Positions 1 to 10,353 of a stretch of 64,000 nucleotides of DNA are shown here, one piece after another. Location of the stretch: positions 1,242,501-1,306,500 of the forward strand of contig AP026127.1 of the NCBI GenBank assembly GCA_030295235.1, given 5' to 3'. The notes under the pieces were generated by a model. It had not been told where the DNA came from. It saw only the letters and a program-made list of their open reading frames with translations, and made no database searches. Origin of the DNA: Fistulifera solaris. Lineage: Eukaryota; Bacillariophyta; Bacillariophyceae; Naviculales; Stauroneidaceae. The translations under genes and the position numbers were made by a program. Position 1 is the first letter of the stretch. Each line of letters opens with the position of its first letter.

Positions 1-253
1 TCTCTCGCCACTTTATTATCATCGCCTATTTGTCTTGTTCGATCTTTTTCCATCATGACAAATAGAAAAATCTATTATGGTCTGGAGGCACCCTATCTTG
101 TGTCAAAAAGTACTACGGTAAAGAAACAAGGAGACAACGGGGAAGCTCCGCAGGAAAGCGGATGCCGCCGCTGGCGGAAATTCCGTCCGCGTTGCTAGCG
201 TTCACCGACAGATTTCTGCGGCCGGCGAGTCCGCTTTAGGCCGTAGTCCTTCT

Positions 254-3200
254 ATGTTGTGGAGAAATCGATCCAGAAAGTCGCTGCAGGGTACGGAAAG
301 CGAGTCGGACGACGCCAATGGATCTCATCCATCACCCGATCGCAAGGCCAGCGATTCGCAACAAGAAGACCAAGAACCATCTGCGCAAAGTATAACACCG
401 GACTGGCGTCTGCGCGATCGTATGAAGACGGTCAGTGTAGGACTGGTCTTGTCATTAAATGTGGGCACGGATCCACCCGATATAGTCAAACCACACCCGT
501 GTGCCGTCTTGCAGTGTTGGATGAACCCTCTTACTGTATCCCGTTCCAAGGCCAAAGAACTCATCGGGGAACGCCTGGAACAACAGTATGCGAAGTGGCA
601 ATTTGCTAAAAGTACTGGAAATGCGGCAAATCGCCAATCGCGGCATCGTAGGACGATTGATCCGACGGTAGAAGAGGTTCGAAATCTGTGTCTTTCCATG
701 CGGCGCCAAGCTCGAAACGAGAGAGTTCTGTTGCATTACAACGGGCATGGAGTACCACGTCCAACGGACCACGGAGAAATATGGGTGTTCGATAATATGC
801 ACACAGAATACATACCGTTGCCCATCACAGATGTCCGTCTATGGATCGGAAAACCGGCTATTGTTGTTTTGGACTGCAGTGCGGCGGGGATTTTGCTACC
901 TTATCTAACAAAGTCTTTGACGGAAGAGCTTCCGCCAGGTTCACGAGATTCCAATCCAGGTGGCGTTGCATCGGAAGATACCGCAAATCTCTGGGTGAAG
1001 GATACTATTGTCCTGGCGCCGTGTGACGCCAAAGAGATACTACCCATGGATCCGGCATACCCAGCGGACATTTTTACTTCCTGTCTCACGACACCCATCT
1101 ACATGGCGCTTCATTGGTTCTTGCGGCGAACTCCTATGACGGGATTGGATCCATCGATGGTGGAAAAGATTCCTGGCAAAGCAGGCGACCGGAAAACACC
1201 ACTTGGCGAATTGAATTGGATCTTCACAGCGGTAACGGATTCCATCGCTTGGAATGTTCTGCCCAAACATTTGTTTCAGAGGTTATTTCGACAAGACTTG
1301 CTGGTTGCAAGCCTCTTTCGAAACTTCTTACTGGCGGATCGTATTTTGAGACACCTTGGTTGCACTCCGGTGAGTTATCCTGCTCTACCACCGACTGCGG
1401 ATCATCCACTGTGGCAAGCTTGGGATCTTGCATGCGAGACATTACTGTTTCAGCTTGTCAGCGAAGGTTTCTTTGATAATGTTGCGACGGCGAGCGGTAC
1501 GGAGGAGTCCGAAAATGAACCCACGATAGGCCCGAAAGACCCGGTTGCTACGGAATCACCTCCTCAGCAAGAATGCTTGAGCGTAACATCTCCATTTTTC
1601 GCGGAACAACTTACTGCTTTTGAGATTTGGCTTGACTTTGCTGCCATCCACAAAGTCAATCTAGCGTCGGGAAAGCTTCAGCAGTCGCCGGAACAGCTTC
1701 CGGTAGTTCTACAGGTGCTGTTGAGTCAAATGCATCGAATACGTGCATTGACCTTATTGAAACGGTTTCTAGATTTGGGGCCGTGGGCTGTAAACCTGTC
1801 TTTGAGCCTGGGGATATTTCCGTACGTGATGAAACTGCTCCAATCTCCTGAATATAAGAGTCTTTTGGTGAGCATCTGGGCCTCGATCCTAGCATTCGAC
1901 CCTTCGTGTAGAGTGGATTTGTTGAAGGATGGGGCATTTCATCATTTCATTCAGCATCTTATGTGGGGCCTTAAGAGTGAAGGCGCTGTAAATGTCACTG
2001 AAGCCGCCAGAGAAAGGACACTCGCGGCATATATTCTTGCAGTGGCTTGTCACGAGTACCCAGCAGGTCAAGCGGAAAGTGCGAGGCTGAATTTGCATGG
2101 CACATGCTGTGCTTTGCTATCCTCTTACGAACAAGGAGAGCAGAACCAGACAGACGATACTGTCGAGAAGCACCTTCCCGCTCATTTTCGATTGTGGCTG
2201 GTACTAAGCTTGGCAAGCGCTTTAGTTGACAATAGTGGCGTACAAGCGGAAGCTTATGCTGCAGGCGCACACCAAAGACTTGCAGCGCGGATGTCAGACC
2301 AAAATACGCAAGTAAGAGCTGCTGTTTGCTATGCTCTGGGTTCTTTAATTGGAAGAACCTCCAAAGGTTCGCCAAGTCGTTCATCATCCATGCACGACAT
2401 AGCAGGCTTTGTTCGACAACAAATGGGTGGCCAGTCTTCCACACTCGTGCCAGCGCAGCATTTACCGAATGTGATGATGCAAAACCCCGCGACTGGTACT
2501 GGAGGGCTTCAATCTCCTTTCATGCAAGGCATACCGTCGAATTTGTCCTTGGCCCAATCGCAACGGCACCAGGGTCATCATTTAGTCCATCCCGGAAGTG
2601 CAGCTCGCCAACCTGCTCTTAATATTCCTTCAAGTCACATCACACCCCCTGTTCCTACTTTTTGGAATCCCGCGATGCCGACGATGCGAGCTGATGGACA
2701 GCAACAAGCTTTTATAATGCCAATAGGGACAACGCATTCCCAAGCACCCCATGCTAGCTTTCTGCCCTTAGACCCAATTCCTTTTCAGCCCTCTCCACTT
2801 TCAATGGACACGCCGCTCAGAAATAAGCCTTCTATGTATGAAGATACACAGCGGTTGGAGCTGGATCTTTTCGCCATGGACAAATTGATAGTTGGGACCC
2901 ACGATTCTTGCGTGCTGGTTAGATATGAAGCTGTTATCGGACTTTCCTCATGCGTCGCAAAGTATTTGGAATGTTTCATTGCAATAGCTGCTTCCTCAAT
3001 GCCTGATCAAGGAGCAAATACTGAGTATCTAGACACGGATACTGTTGATCGTTTCCGACCCGCTTGGACAAGGCTACGTGCAATTCAGAAGGACGAATTA
3101 CATCCTCGTGTTCTAAGAGCGGCTAAGAGTATTATCAGTGTTGTGCATGAAAACCTTCTTTATCCTGGTGATTATGAAGTGGACGGAAACCGAAAGGCAC

Positions 3201-4848
3201 GACGTAAATCAGATCTACAGACAAACCATACATTGGCAGACCAACTAGCAAGCGTTTTGGCAAACATAGACGAAGAAAACGAAGCAGACACACGCTTAGA
3301 CACTGGTGAAAGCAAATCGCGACCAATGCCAACTCGCCAAACTAGCGATCTGCGCCGGGTTAGTTCCGAGACAATGCATTCTGATGTAGGAATATCTTCT
3401 TTGCCATCAAATTTTGGATCCCAGCCTCAAAAGGTCGACAACGAGGGGGGAAAGATTAAGCTACTCACTACCCAGATCCAATTTCTTTCAGTGGCAAATA
3501 GCATCGTTTGACCACACTTTCTCGGGACAAGCAGAGAACAATGAAGATATAGATCCTCTCAGTCCCGAGGGCGCGACCCGACTTTACCACGAACGTCGAG
3601 TTTTGGCTATCACTGAGAACGCAAGAAGAATGGCTGACCACTACTCGGCACTGGCACCGAAACCACCGAAAGCCGAAAAGAGGGGGAATTGAGTTGATCC
3701 TTCAGGATGACGACGAGGATGCTGTTGGAGCCGTGGACGAAGAGGTCAACGTTAAAAAGCGTGAGCTTGCTTTCAAGGAAGTACACATGTTGCGCAACGA
3801 GGGAGTAAAAATGACATCGATGCTATCTTTCCATCCATTTGAAGATTTCCTCGTTTCTTGTGATTCGAGCGATCAGATTGCAACTTGGGACACTAATTCG
3901 GGAAGGCGCTCGTTAGCATTCAGCAATGAGAATCCTGATGGTACACGCATAACTTCATGCTGCTGGATCAATGAGAAGACTTCGAAAAGCATGGTTTTGG
4001 TGGGTACGGATGACGGAGCAGTTCGGTTGTGGGGCGGGATGATTGACGAAATTGGGATACCAACCGGCACTACATCGCTTGTTACAGCGTTTTCCGCGTT
4101 ACCAATGTCGCTTCCCGTAAGCAGTGGAAGTGGACTCGTCTGCGAATGGCAACCGGAAAAGGGTCGTTTGATTACAGCAGGAAGTAGCCAAATTCTGCGG
4201 AGCTGGGATGTCGAATCGGAACAGATCTCCGTTGAGCTCGAAACGCACACTACGTCTCACATTACTACATTGACGTCAGCGTATGACCCTTTCATGTCTT
4301 CCCCTTCCGGTCTCGGCCCCGATATTATTGTAGCTGGTCTCAGTGATGGCGCCCTTCGAATTTATGATATCCGTAGCCGCCGAACAGCACAAGAATTGCT
4401 CTCAGGACATGGAAGTCGTGGTTCAAAGCGTACCGGAGCGAGGGCAACGCTCTATTCGGAGCACAAGAGCTGGGTTGTCAGAACTGCGTTCACAAATTAT
4501 GCGAACAAAAGTGAGATAGTATCTGGAACGCTGGCAGGTGAGATTAAGTTTTGGGACTTGCGAATGTCATCAAGCATCCGAACCATTGAAGGGCAACGCT
4601 CCACCATGACGACCTTGGCCGTCCACCCTCACATACCAATGCTGGCAACTGGATCACATGCACAGTTCATTAAGATGCTGACTCCCGACGGAGATACGTT
4701 ACAAGTCCTACGATACCATGAAAAGATGGCGAATCATAGGATTGGTCCTGTTAGCTTCGTCGCCTTTCATCCGTTCAAACCTCTTCTGGCTGCCGGGGCA
4801 ACAGATTCAATGATCGGCTTGTATGCACCTATCAAGAAACTTTTCTAA
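254..4848 (+). CDS. Raptor/KOG1, TORC1 scaffold subunit
   Basis: Substrate-recruiting subunit of TOR complex 1, which couples nutrients to growth. The N-terminal part has the Raptor caspase-like fold: NGHGVPRP near residue 160 and VLDCSAAG near residue 205 match the pseudo-catalytic His and Cys regions. HEAT-like helices follow, then a low-complexity linker (about residues 730-850) and C-terminal WD40 repeats (from about nt 3780). Exon 1 is 254-3433. A 58-bp phase-0 intron (3434-3491, GT to TTTCAG) joins it to a second exon reading WQIASFDHTF. Around 3682-3686 (a run of five G) the frame shifts by one base with no usable intron; with four G the protein reads through to WD40, giving about 1511 aa. 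The first in-frame ATG is 254. The family assignment is firm; the frame break is probably assembly error. Confidence 0.93.
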
Positions 4849-4899
4849 ATGCATCTTCAAAATTGTTTTTTTTTCTAAAAGAAGCCTTTAGACAGACTA

Positions 4900-6220
4900 T
4901 TACTCTTCCGACTGCATGCCATCCACACGTCGACGTCCTGAAAAACTAAACATATTCCAAAGCCGTTGCTCCCACCGCAGCCTCATGTTCTGACGTGCAA
5001 CAGAATAGTATTGCATTCTCAAGGTCTCCATTGACGCTGTCCAACTCCACGTCTCGGTGTCCAAGCGCGCACGCTGCGCCATTTTGTCTCGCAGACTCGC
5101 ATCTAATTGCAATTGACGAATTCTATTGGCATATTCGTCGGCATCATTCGGTGTGACTAAGAATCCCGTTTCACCATCGCGGATAAGATCTACAAGACCG
5201 CCCGCTCGAGCCGCCACGACGGGGACTCCGCTCGCCATACTTTCCAGTACAACAAATCCCAGCGTCTCCGAAGTACTCGGCATGACAAAGACATCGGCCG
5301 AAGCAAAAGCCTGCGACAATGCCCTACCTTGCAATGGTCCAGTAAAGACAACTCTATTCGTGGGAAGTAAAAGGGAACGCAATTCTTCTTCGTAAGGGCC
5401 AATTCCGATACAACACAAGCGTACATTGGGAGGCAGTCGTTTCATGATTTCAGGAAGCAGATGCAAGCCTTTCTCAGTCGCTATTCGACCGACGTATACT
5501 ACCAAGAAATCTTCTTTGTGACCATCCGTCATGATAGCACGCATCGCCTCATCCTTGTATCGCGGATGGAATGTATTTGTATCCACTCCTTTGGGCCACA
5601 CCATCACCTGATCGATTCCGTGTTGTTGAAATTCTTGTTGAATTTGTGGACTGGTAACAATCGTGAGATCCGCCAGCACGTGATGCACCCAGCGGATCCA
5701 CTGCCACACGATCCATTCGGGAAGTCCGAACAGTTTGGGTAGATACGTTCGCACATAGATGGGTAAATGTGTATGATAGCTCACCAAGAGAGGGATTGAG
5801 AACATACGAGAAATCAAAGCCGCCGAAAGCACCAAGAATCCCGGGGATGACGCGTGTATGATATGCGGTCGATGATGAATTACCGTCCGAAGCGATCGTA
5901 ATGTGTAATCACACGACAATGACATGAGCGGATAATGGGGCAAGCGAAAACCAGCCGTGTAATGAATCGGAAATCCCAGCCACGTTTGAGGCAAATTCAT
6001 TGTGTTGACAACTTCTGTTGTCACTATGTGCACATCATCCTCTAGGTGTTTATCTGCAAGATACTGTAAGAGAGCTTGAAATCGGTTGGCGTAACCCGAC
6101 ATATAGGTAAATGGGGACGGTTCTACGAACAAACACAGTCGGAGGGGGAGTTTTGTCATCTTTTGCGAAAATCATCGGAAATAGAGACAACAAAAGAATC
6201 AACAGAAACGCAGACTGCAT
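4900..6220 (-). CDS. SQD2-like sulfoquinovosyltransferase (GT4 glycosyltransferase)
   Basis: Probably transfers sulfoquinovose from UDP-sulfoquinovose to diacylglycerol, the last step of plastid sulfolipid (SQDG) synthesis. The GT-B fold core begins LCLFVEPSPFTYMSGYANRF. The C-terminal half has YVGRIATEKGL and the family signature PSTSETLGFVVLESMASG with the donor-binding acidic residue. The uninterrupted frame starts at ATG 6159 (419 aa), right at the catalytic core, so no targeting leader is present in that frame. In the adjacent frame, ATG 6220 encodes a good hydrophobic signal peptide (MQSAFLLILLLSLFPMIFA). The two frames meet at a C5 run (forward G5, 6144-6148); one base fewer would fuse them into about 439 aa. 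Family call firm, start uncertain. Confidence 0.9.
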
Positions 6221-6320
6221 GGGCGTTTCCACTAACAATTCCCGGTGGAAGACTGTGTCTCATGGAGAACTGTATGGAGTATTAGCGACTAACATAAGCA
6301 GATTGCAACAGAATTAACCC

Positions 6321-6755
6321 ATACGTAAGCTCAATTTATTTATTTTATAAGAAACAAAAAATGCAGACAGCGCAGCTTTTCATTCAGCGGAGACTGGAGA
6401 CTGGAGATTGGAGATGCAAAGTTTATCAAGGACAGGGGGAAATTTGTTTCCGTTGGTAATAATACCTAGGCAATACGGAGTATCACTTAGGGCCAAAATA
6501 CCTGTAAAACTAGATTCTGTTCACACTAAATAAATCTAGCATCAGTTGTCAAATCGTGATTTCAGTACCGGTCTAGTACTTTAGGTCTATAGTAAGGGAT
6601 CACGAATGTCACCCAGCCTTGCATCTCACTCGCTCCTTTCACACATTTTCGAAAATCAAAAACGCGGAGACCCGCTCTCACTTTCACAAAATTACTCACG
6701 ACTTCACAACTGTTTGCACATGAAAAAGTGAGCGACTCAACCGAAAACATTTTTC
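6321..6755. other. Intergenic, nothing recognised
   Basis: AT-rich spacer between the SQD2 gene and the small open frame. It holds a short microrepeat of GGAGACT-like words at about 6391-6416. A 62-aa minus frame at 6562-6750 has no support. Confidence 0.5.
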
Positions 6756-7139
6756 ATGGCCATAAAAACAACAACACACACCAATGCTGTCAACTTTCCT
6801 CCTTCTACCCAGCCACACCATTTAAGAGACGTTTTAATGTTTACTCATCCTCGCCTTCGCTCGTTCTGCTCTTCATCTCCATCCGAAACGCCCAGGAAAT
6901 TTGATCAGTGGAATCAATGGTATGAGAATGCACAAATATCGTCTGGGACACTGCTAGGCAACTCTCCCAAGGATCCGAAACTTCTCAAATTCATGCAACA
7001 GTCACAGCCATATCCATTACCTTATCAAGGTCACGGTTCGGCCACGAGAGATGTTACCGACAGCAACACGGGAAAAGGGGCTGCCGTTTCGGTGCGTGAA
7101 CAAGTTCAAAGGTTCCACAAAAGCCGAATATGTATATAA
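6756..7139 (+). CDS. Possible small hypothetical protein
   Basis: A 127-aa open frame starting at ATG with moderate codon bias (FDQWNQWYENAQ near residue 50, then a Pro/Gln/Tyr-rich stretch). I recognise no family. It lies at the edge of a gene-poor region that contains copied fragments of other genes, so it may itself be a gene fragment. It has no signal peptide or membrane segment. Confidence 0.25.
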   Translation: MAIKTTTHTNAVNFPPSTQPHHLRDVLMFTHPRLRSFCSSSPSETPRKFDQWNQWYENAQISSGTLLGNSPKDPKLLKFMQQSQPYPLPYQGHGSATRDVTDSNTGKGAAVSVREQVQRFHKSRICI

Positions 7140-7519
7140 AAGTCTCCTTGTGGTGATGCACGCTATAGGCAATCAGAGGTTTGCGCGTTGGAATAAAAAG
7201 CAAAATTTATACACAGTAGTCTTTGATTCAAGTTCTATTGTTACTCTATTCCCTAACAAAATCTCCGTAACAAATCTTTTGGTTTCCAACTTCAAATTAG
7301 CTCGTTCGTAGTCAGGAAAAAGCCGTTTAGCATTCCCAAAACACAAGCGGACAGAAACTTGTTTGTTTCGTTCTTGATGTCGTGTCAAAGGGATGAGACG
7401 GGCAGAACTTCTTTGTTCAAATTGAGCTCATTGGCATCCTTTAAAATGAAGTAAATTGAAAAACACTGATGGCCAACCGATCGAGCGTTTGATGGGACTC
7501 TGGATTTTAGACGGAGACA

Positions 7520-7600
7520 GGGAGACACGGGAACGCACCTCTGCTTGGTACATTTTTCTACGGGGGCCTACGTGAGTGTACACTTTTTCCCGAACCTTCC
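7520..7600 (+). repeat. 81-bp near-identical inverted copy of 35886-35966
   Basis: This segment matches the reverse complement of 35886-35966 at about 80 of 81 positions. At the distant locus the same sequence lies over or beside the first exon-intron border of an LRR-like family gene and includes the donor CCTAC|GTGAGTG. Here the flanks do not continue the match, so it is either a recently copied gene fragment or a member of a dispersed repeat. The region around it (7140-7670) holds no other gene I can support. Confidence 0.85.
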
Positions 7601-7664
7601 AGGGGACTGCCCTTGACACGTCGGACCGTTAAGGTTAAAGATCTCCCCATCGCGACAGGCGACG

Positions 7665-8760
7665 ATGGCGATTCGTCCAGAAATTCTGGACCAGAGTATT
7701 TTAGATCCCACCGAAAGGCTGTGCACTATGCACGTTCCAAAACTTCTTGAGACGGTATTTCTGGTCATACAGAAATTCTATGGTAATCCAGAAATTCTGG
7801 ACCAGTTCTTTCGATCCTACCAAAACGCTGTGCACGTTCCAAATATTCTGAACACGTTGTTTGGGATTTGGGATCATAACGAACAAAAGTTGACTTTCCA
7901 GAAAGTCTGGAAAAAGGTATTTCTGGTCATACTGAAATTCTATGGTAATCCAGAAATTCTGGACCAGTTCTTTCGATCCTACCAAAACGCTGTGCACGTT
8001 CCAAATATTCTGAAAACGTTGTTTGGGATTTGGGATCATAACGAACAAAAGTTGACTTTCCTGAAATTCTGGAAAGTTATCTCTGGTCATAGAGAAATTC
8101 TGTGGTGGTCCAGAAATTCTGGAACAGTGTTTTTCGATCCCACCGAAACGCTGGGCACGTTCCAGGACTTCTTGAGACGGTGTTTAGGATCATAACGAAA
8201 GAAAGTGCACATTCCAGAAATTCTGGAAAATTGTGTTTCGGATCATAACTAACAAAAGTTGAATTTCCAGATATTCTGGAAAGTTATCTCTGGTCATAGA
8301 GAAATTCTGTGGTGGTCCAGAAATTCTGGACCCGTGTTTTTCGATCCCACCGAAACGCTGTGCACGTTCCAGGACTTCTTGAGACGGTGTTTAGGATCAT
8401 AACGAAAGAAAGTGCACATTCCAGAAATTCTGGAAAATTGTGTTTCGGATCATGACGAACAAAAGTTGACTTTCCAGAAAGTCTGGAAAAAGGTATTTCT
8501 GGTCATACTGAAATTCTGTGGTGGTCCAGAAATTCTGGACCAGTTCTTTCGATCCCACCGAAAGGCTGCGCACGTTCCAGGACTTCTTGAGACGGTGTTG
8601 AGGATCATAACGAAAGAAAGTGCACATTCCAGAAATTCTGGAAAATTGTGTTTCGGATCATAACGAACAAAAGTTGACTTTCCTGAAATTCTGGAAAGTT
8701 ATTGCTGGTCATACAGAAATTCTGTTGTGGTCCAGAAATTCTGGACCCGTGTTTTTCGAT
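7665..8760. repeat. Tandem satellite array with CCAGAAATTCTGG dyads
   Basis: The perfect odd palindrome CCAGAAATTCTGG begins at 7677, 7788, 7950, 8110, 8214, 8317, 8421, 8526, 8629 and 8732. From 8110 on the spacing is 103-105 bp. Two half-unit types alternate, one containing TTTCGATCCCACCGAAACGC and one containing GGATCATAACGAAC, so the higher-order unit is about 207 bp. Both strands stay open over long stretches (up to 176 codons). I read this as a by-product of repeat periodicity, not a protein. Confidence 0.9.
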
Positions 8761-8792
8761 CCCACCGAAACGCTGTGCATGTTCCAGAACTT

Positions 8793-8935
8793 CTTGGGAC
8801 CCACGATTGTTGCGAGCTGGTTGGTTACGAAGCTGTTATCGGACTTTCTTCATGTGTCGCAAAGTATTTCAATTACCGAGTTTTTCGATAAAGCTACCGT
8901 TGTTCGTTTCTGGCCCGCGAGCGGTGGCGATAAAA
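8793..8935 (+). pseudogene. Copied fragment of the Raptor gene
   Basis: Nucleotides 8793-8870 align with Raptor 2890-2969 (shared words TTGGGACCCACGATT, GAAGCTGTTATCGGACTTTC, GTCGCAAAGTATTT). Nucleotides 8873-8925 align with Raptor 3022-3073. About 50 bp of the parent are missing in between. By eye the first part is close to 90 percent identical and the second is more diverged. It has no start or promoter of its own, so it is a dead host gene fragment, abutting the right end of the tandem array, about 6 kb from its parent and in the same orientation. Confidence 0.85.
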
Positions 8936-9039
8936 CTATTAATGAGTAAAATTTTTCTTGATACTTGTAATTAAAATGCTATCGACACGAAAAATCCATC
9001 ATCAAGTATCATGCGGCGGTGACTGTAGATGCGACTCTA

Positions 9040-9450
9040 TTAAGACGGTACATTAGAACGTCGTTGGATCGAGGAGGAAGCTGCATGCGCAAGACTCTCT
9101 AATTCTGCCCGCATGCGATCGCTGGCCTTGTCGACTTCCGTGATACGTTCTTTTTGAGCTCTGATGATTGCGTCTAACGCTTCGTTGGATTCCCTGAGGT
9201 TTGAACGTGCAGCTTTTATGCTAATCTCGAAACGAGCTTTGGCAGCTTCTTTGCGAGCAGCACCGTCAGCTTCGGTGTATTCCACGCGATATAAATTTAC
9301 AATATCATCGCAAAGCCTGGCGTAAGTCTCTGCAACCTCGAGCTTCTTCTCGCTAGCAGAGTTCATGACCTGGCATGCAACGCGTTTTTCTTCGAACGCA
9401 TTCACTTCCAGATTACCCAAGGCATTCATGCAAGCTCGATAGTTCTCCAT
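9040..9450 (-). CDS. Hypothetical coiled-coil protein, 136 aa
   Basis: A single-exon frame starting at ATG 9450. Almost the whole protein is charged and helical (EEKRVACQVMNSASEKKLEV, then KEAAKARFEISIKAARSNLR), with heptad-like spacing expected of a coiled coil. It has no signal peptide or membrane span, and I do not recognise a family. A TATA-like TATATATAGG lies on the minus strand about 155 bp upstream (near 9605). Gene reality is likely from composition; function is unknown. Confidence 0.55.
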   Translation of the reverse strand: MENYRACMNALGNLEVNAFEEKRVACQVMNSASEKKLEVAETYARLCDDIVNLYRVEYTEADGAARKEAAKARFEISIKAARSNLRESNEALDAIIRAQKERITEVDKASDRMRAELESLAHAASSSIQRRSNVPS

Positions 9451-10353
9451 ATTTACTTTTGTAACAGTGCTCTACTTTACAAGCTGTTTCTTTTGTGGGA
9501 ATGCGCTGCATTTGTGGGCGTGTTGTGTTGTTTTCCTTGGAAAAGAGGAGATCTTCAGAAGGTTTTGGCGATTTTCATTCGTCTCCGACACTGCTGGCGA
9601 CCATCCTATATATAAGGATATGTAGACAACATTGATAAAACCTTTCCTATGTATCTCACCTGATATTGCTTACTTACATGATGAATTACACGCGAAGCAA
9701 TTCCTTTGGAAACACAGGCTGCCGGATTTCCTAAGTGTTTCCGGTCGTGGGAGTCGATTTAGCCGCTGGGAAGCGAACATTTAGGACGGGCTCGCGCGTC
9801 GTCTGCTTCTCATGACGGCGGAGAGGAGGAGTTTTTGTGCGGTGATAAAGCCGTAGAGGCGGCCGACATGTGCTGGGAATGAGCTTAGAAGATATATATA
9901 TTTAATGGAACTCTTGTGTTTATGTTTCAATTGAGCCACATGCGACATCGTAGAGGCTCCGCGGAAGCGAGCCGCGAAGCTCGAAACGCAACTACTCATC
10001 ACGTAGCCGCTTCTGCAGCAATCCGGCCGAAAACGACACATCACACTGGGATGTGAGACTACTTTGGTTGACTGACGTTTCAAAATCAAGCAAGCAATGA
10101 TTATAGAGAATAGAAGGCGTTTCCCAGCAAAGAAATGTTGGGTCGACCCGAAAAAGGAGATGCGCAAAATGCCCATTACCGGTAGGATGTCCTCCGTATC
10201 GCAAACCGCAAACTGCATGCGGAGTAACTTTTTATTGATATTGAACGACAATATATAATTGTAGCTTAGCCAGTTCGCAGAAGGAACGGTGGTTGTATAA
10301 TCACTAGTTGTCTGGTAGCTTCATAACCAAAACAAGCGATATTCATTCCGGAA
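9451..10353. other. Intergenic, nothing recognised
   Basis: About 900 bp between two divergent genes, so it should hold both promoters. A 156-aa minus frame (9781-10251) has poor composition and no recognisable domain and was not accepted. A run of TATATATA occurs near 9892. Confidence 0.5.

Noticed and set aside
7665-8195. 176-aa protein with repeats such as NPEILDQFFRS
   Set aside because: Lies wholly in the tandem array; the opposite strand is equally open and no start or domain is present.
7677-8745. CCAGAAATTCTGG as a heat-shock element
   Set aside because: The inverted GAA and TTC units are separated by one base, not the two needed for the standard nGAAnnTTCn spacing.
7665-8760. CRISPR-like array
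   Set aside because: Eukaryotic context, spacers themselves are repeated, and no cas genes.
9781-10251. 156-aa minus frame
   Set aside because: Cys/Ser/Arg-rich noise with no family resemblance in a promoter region.
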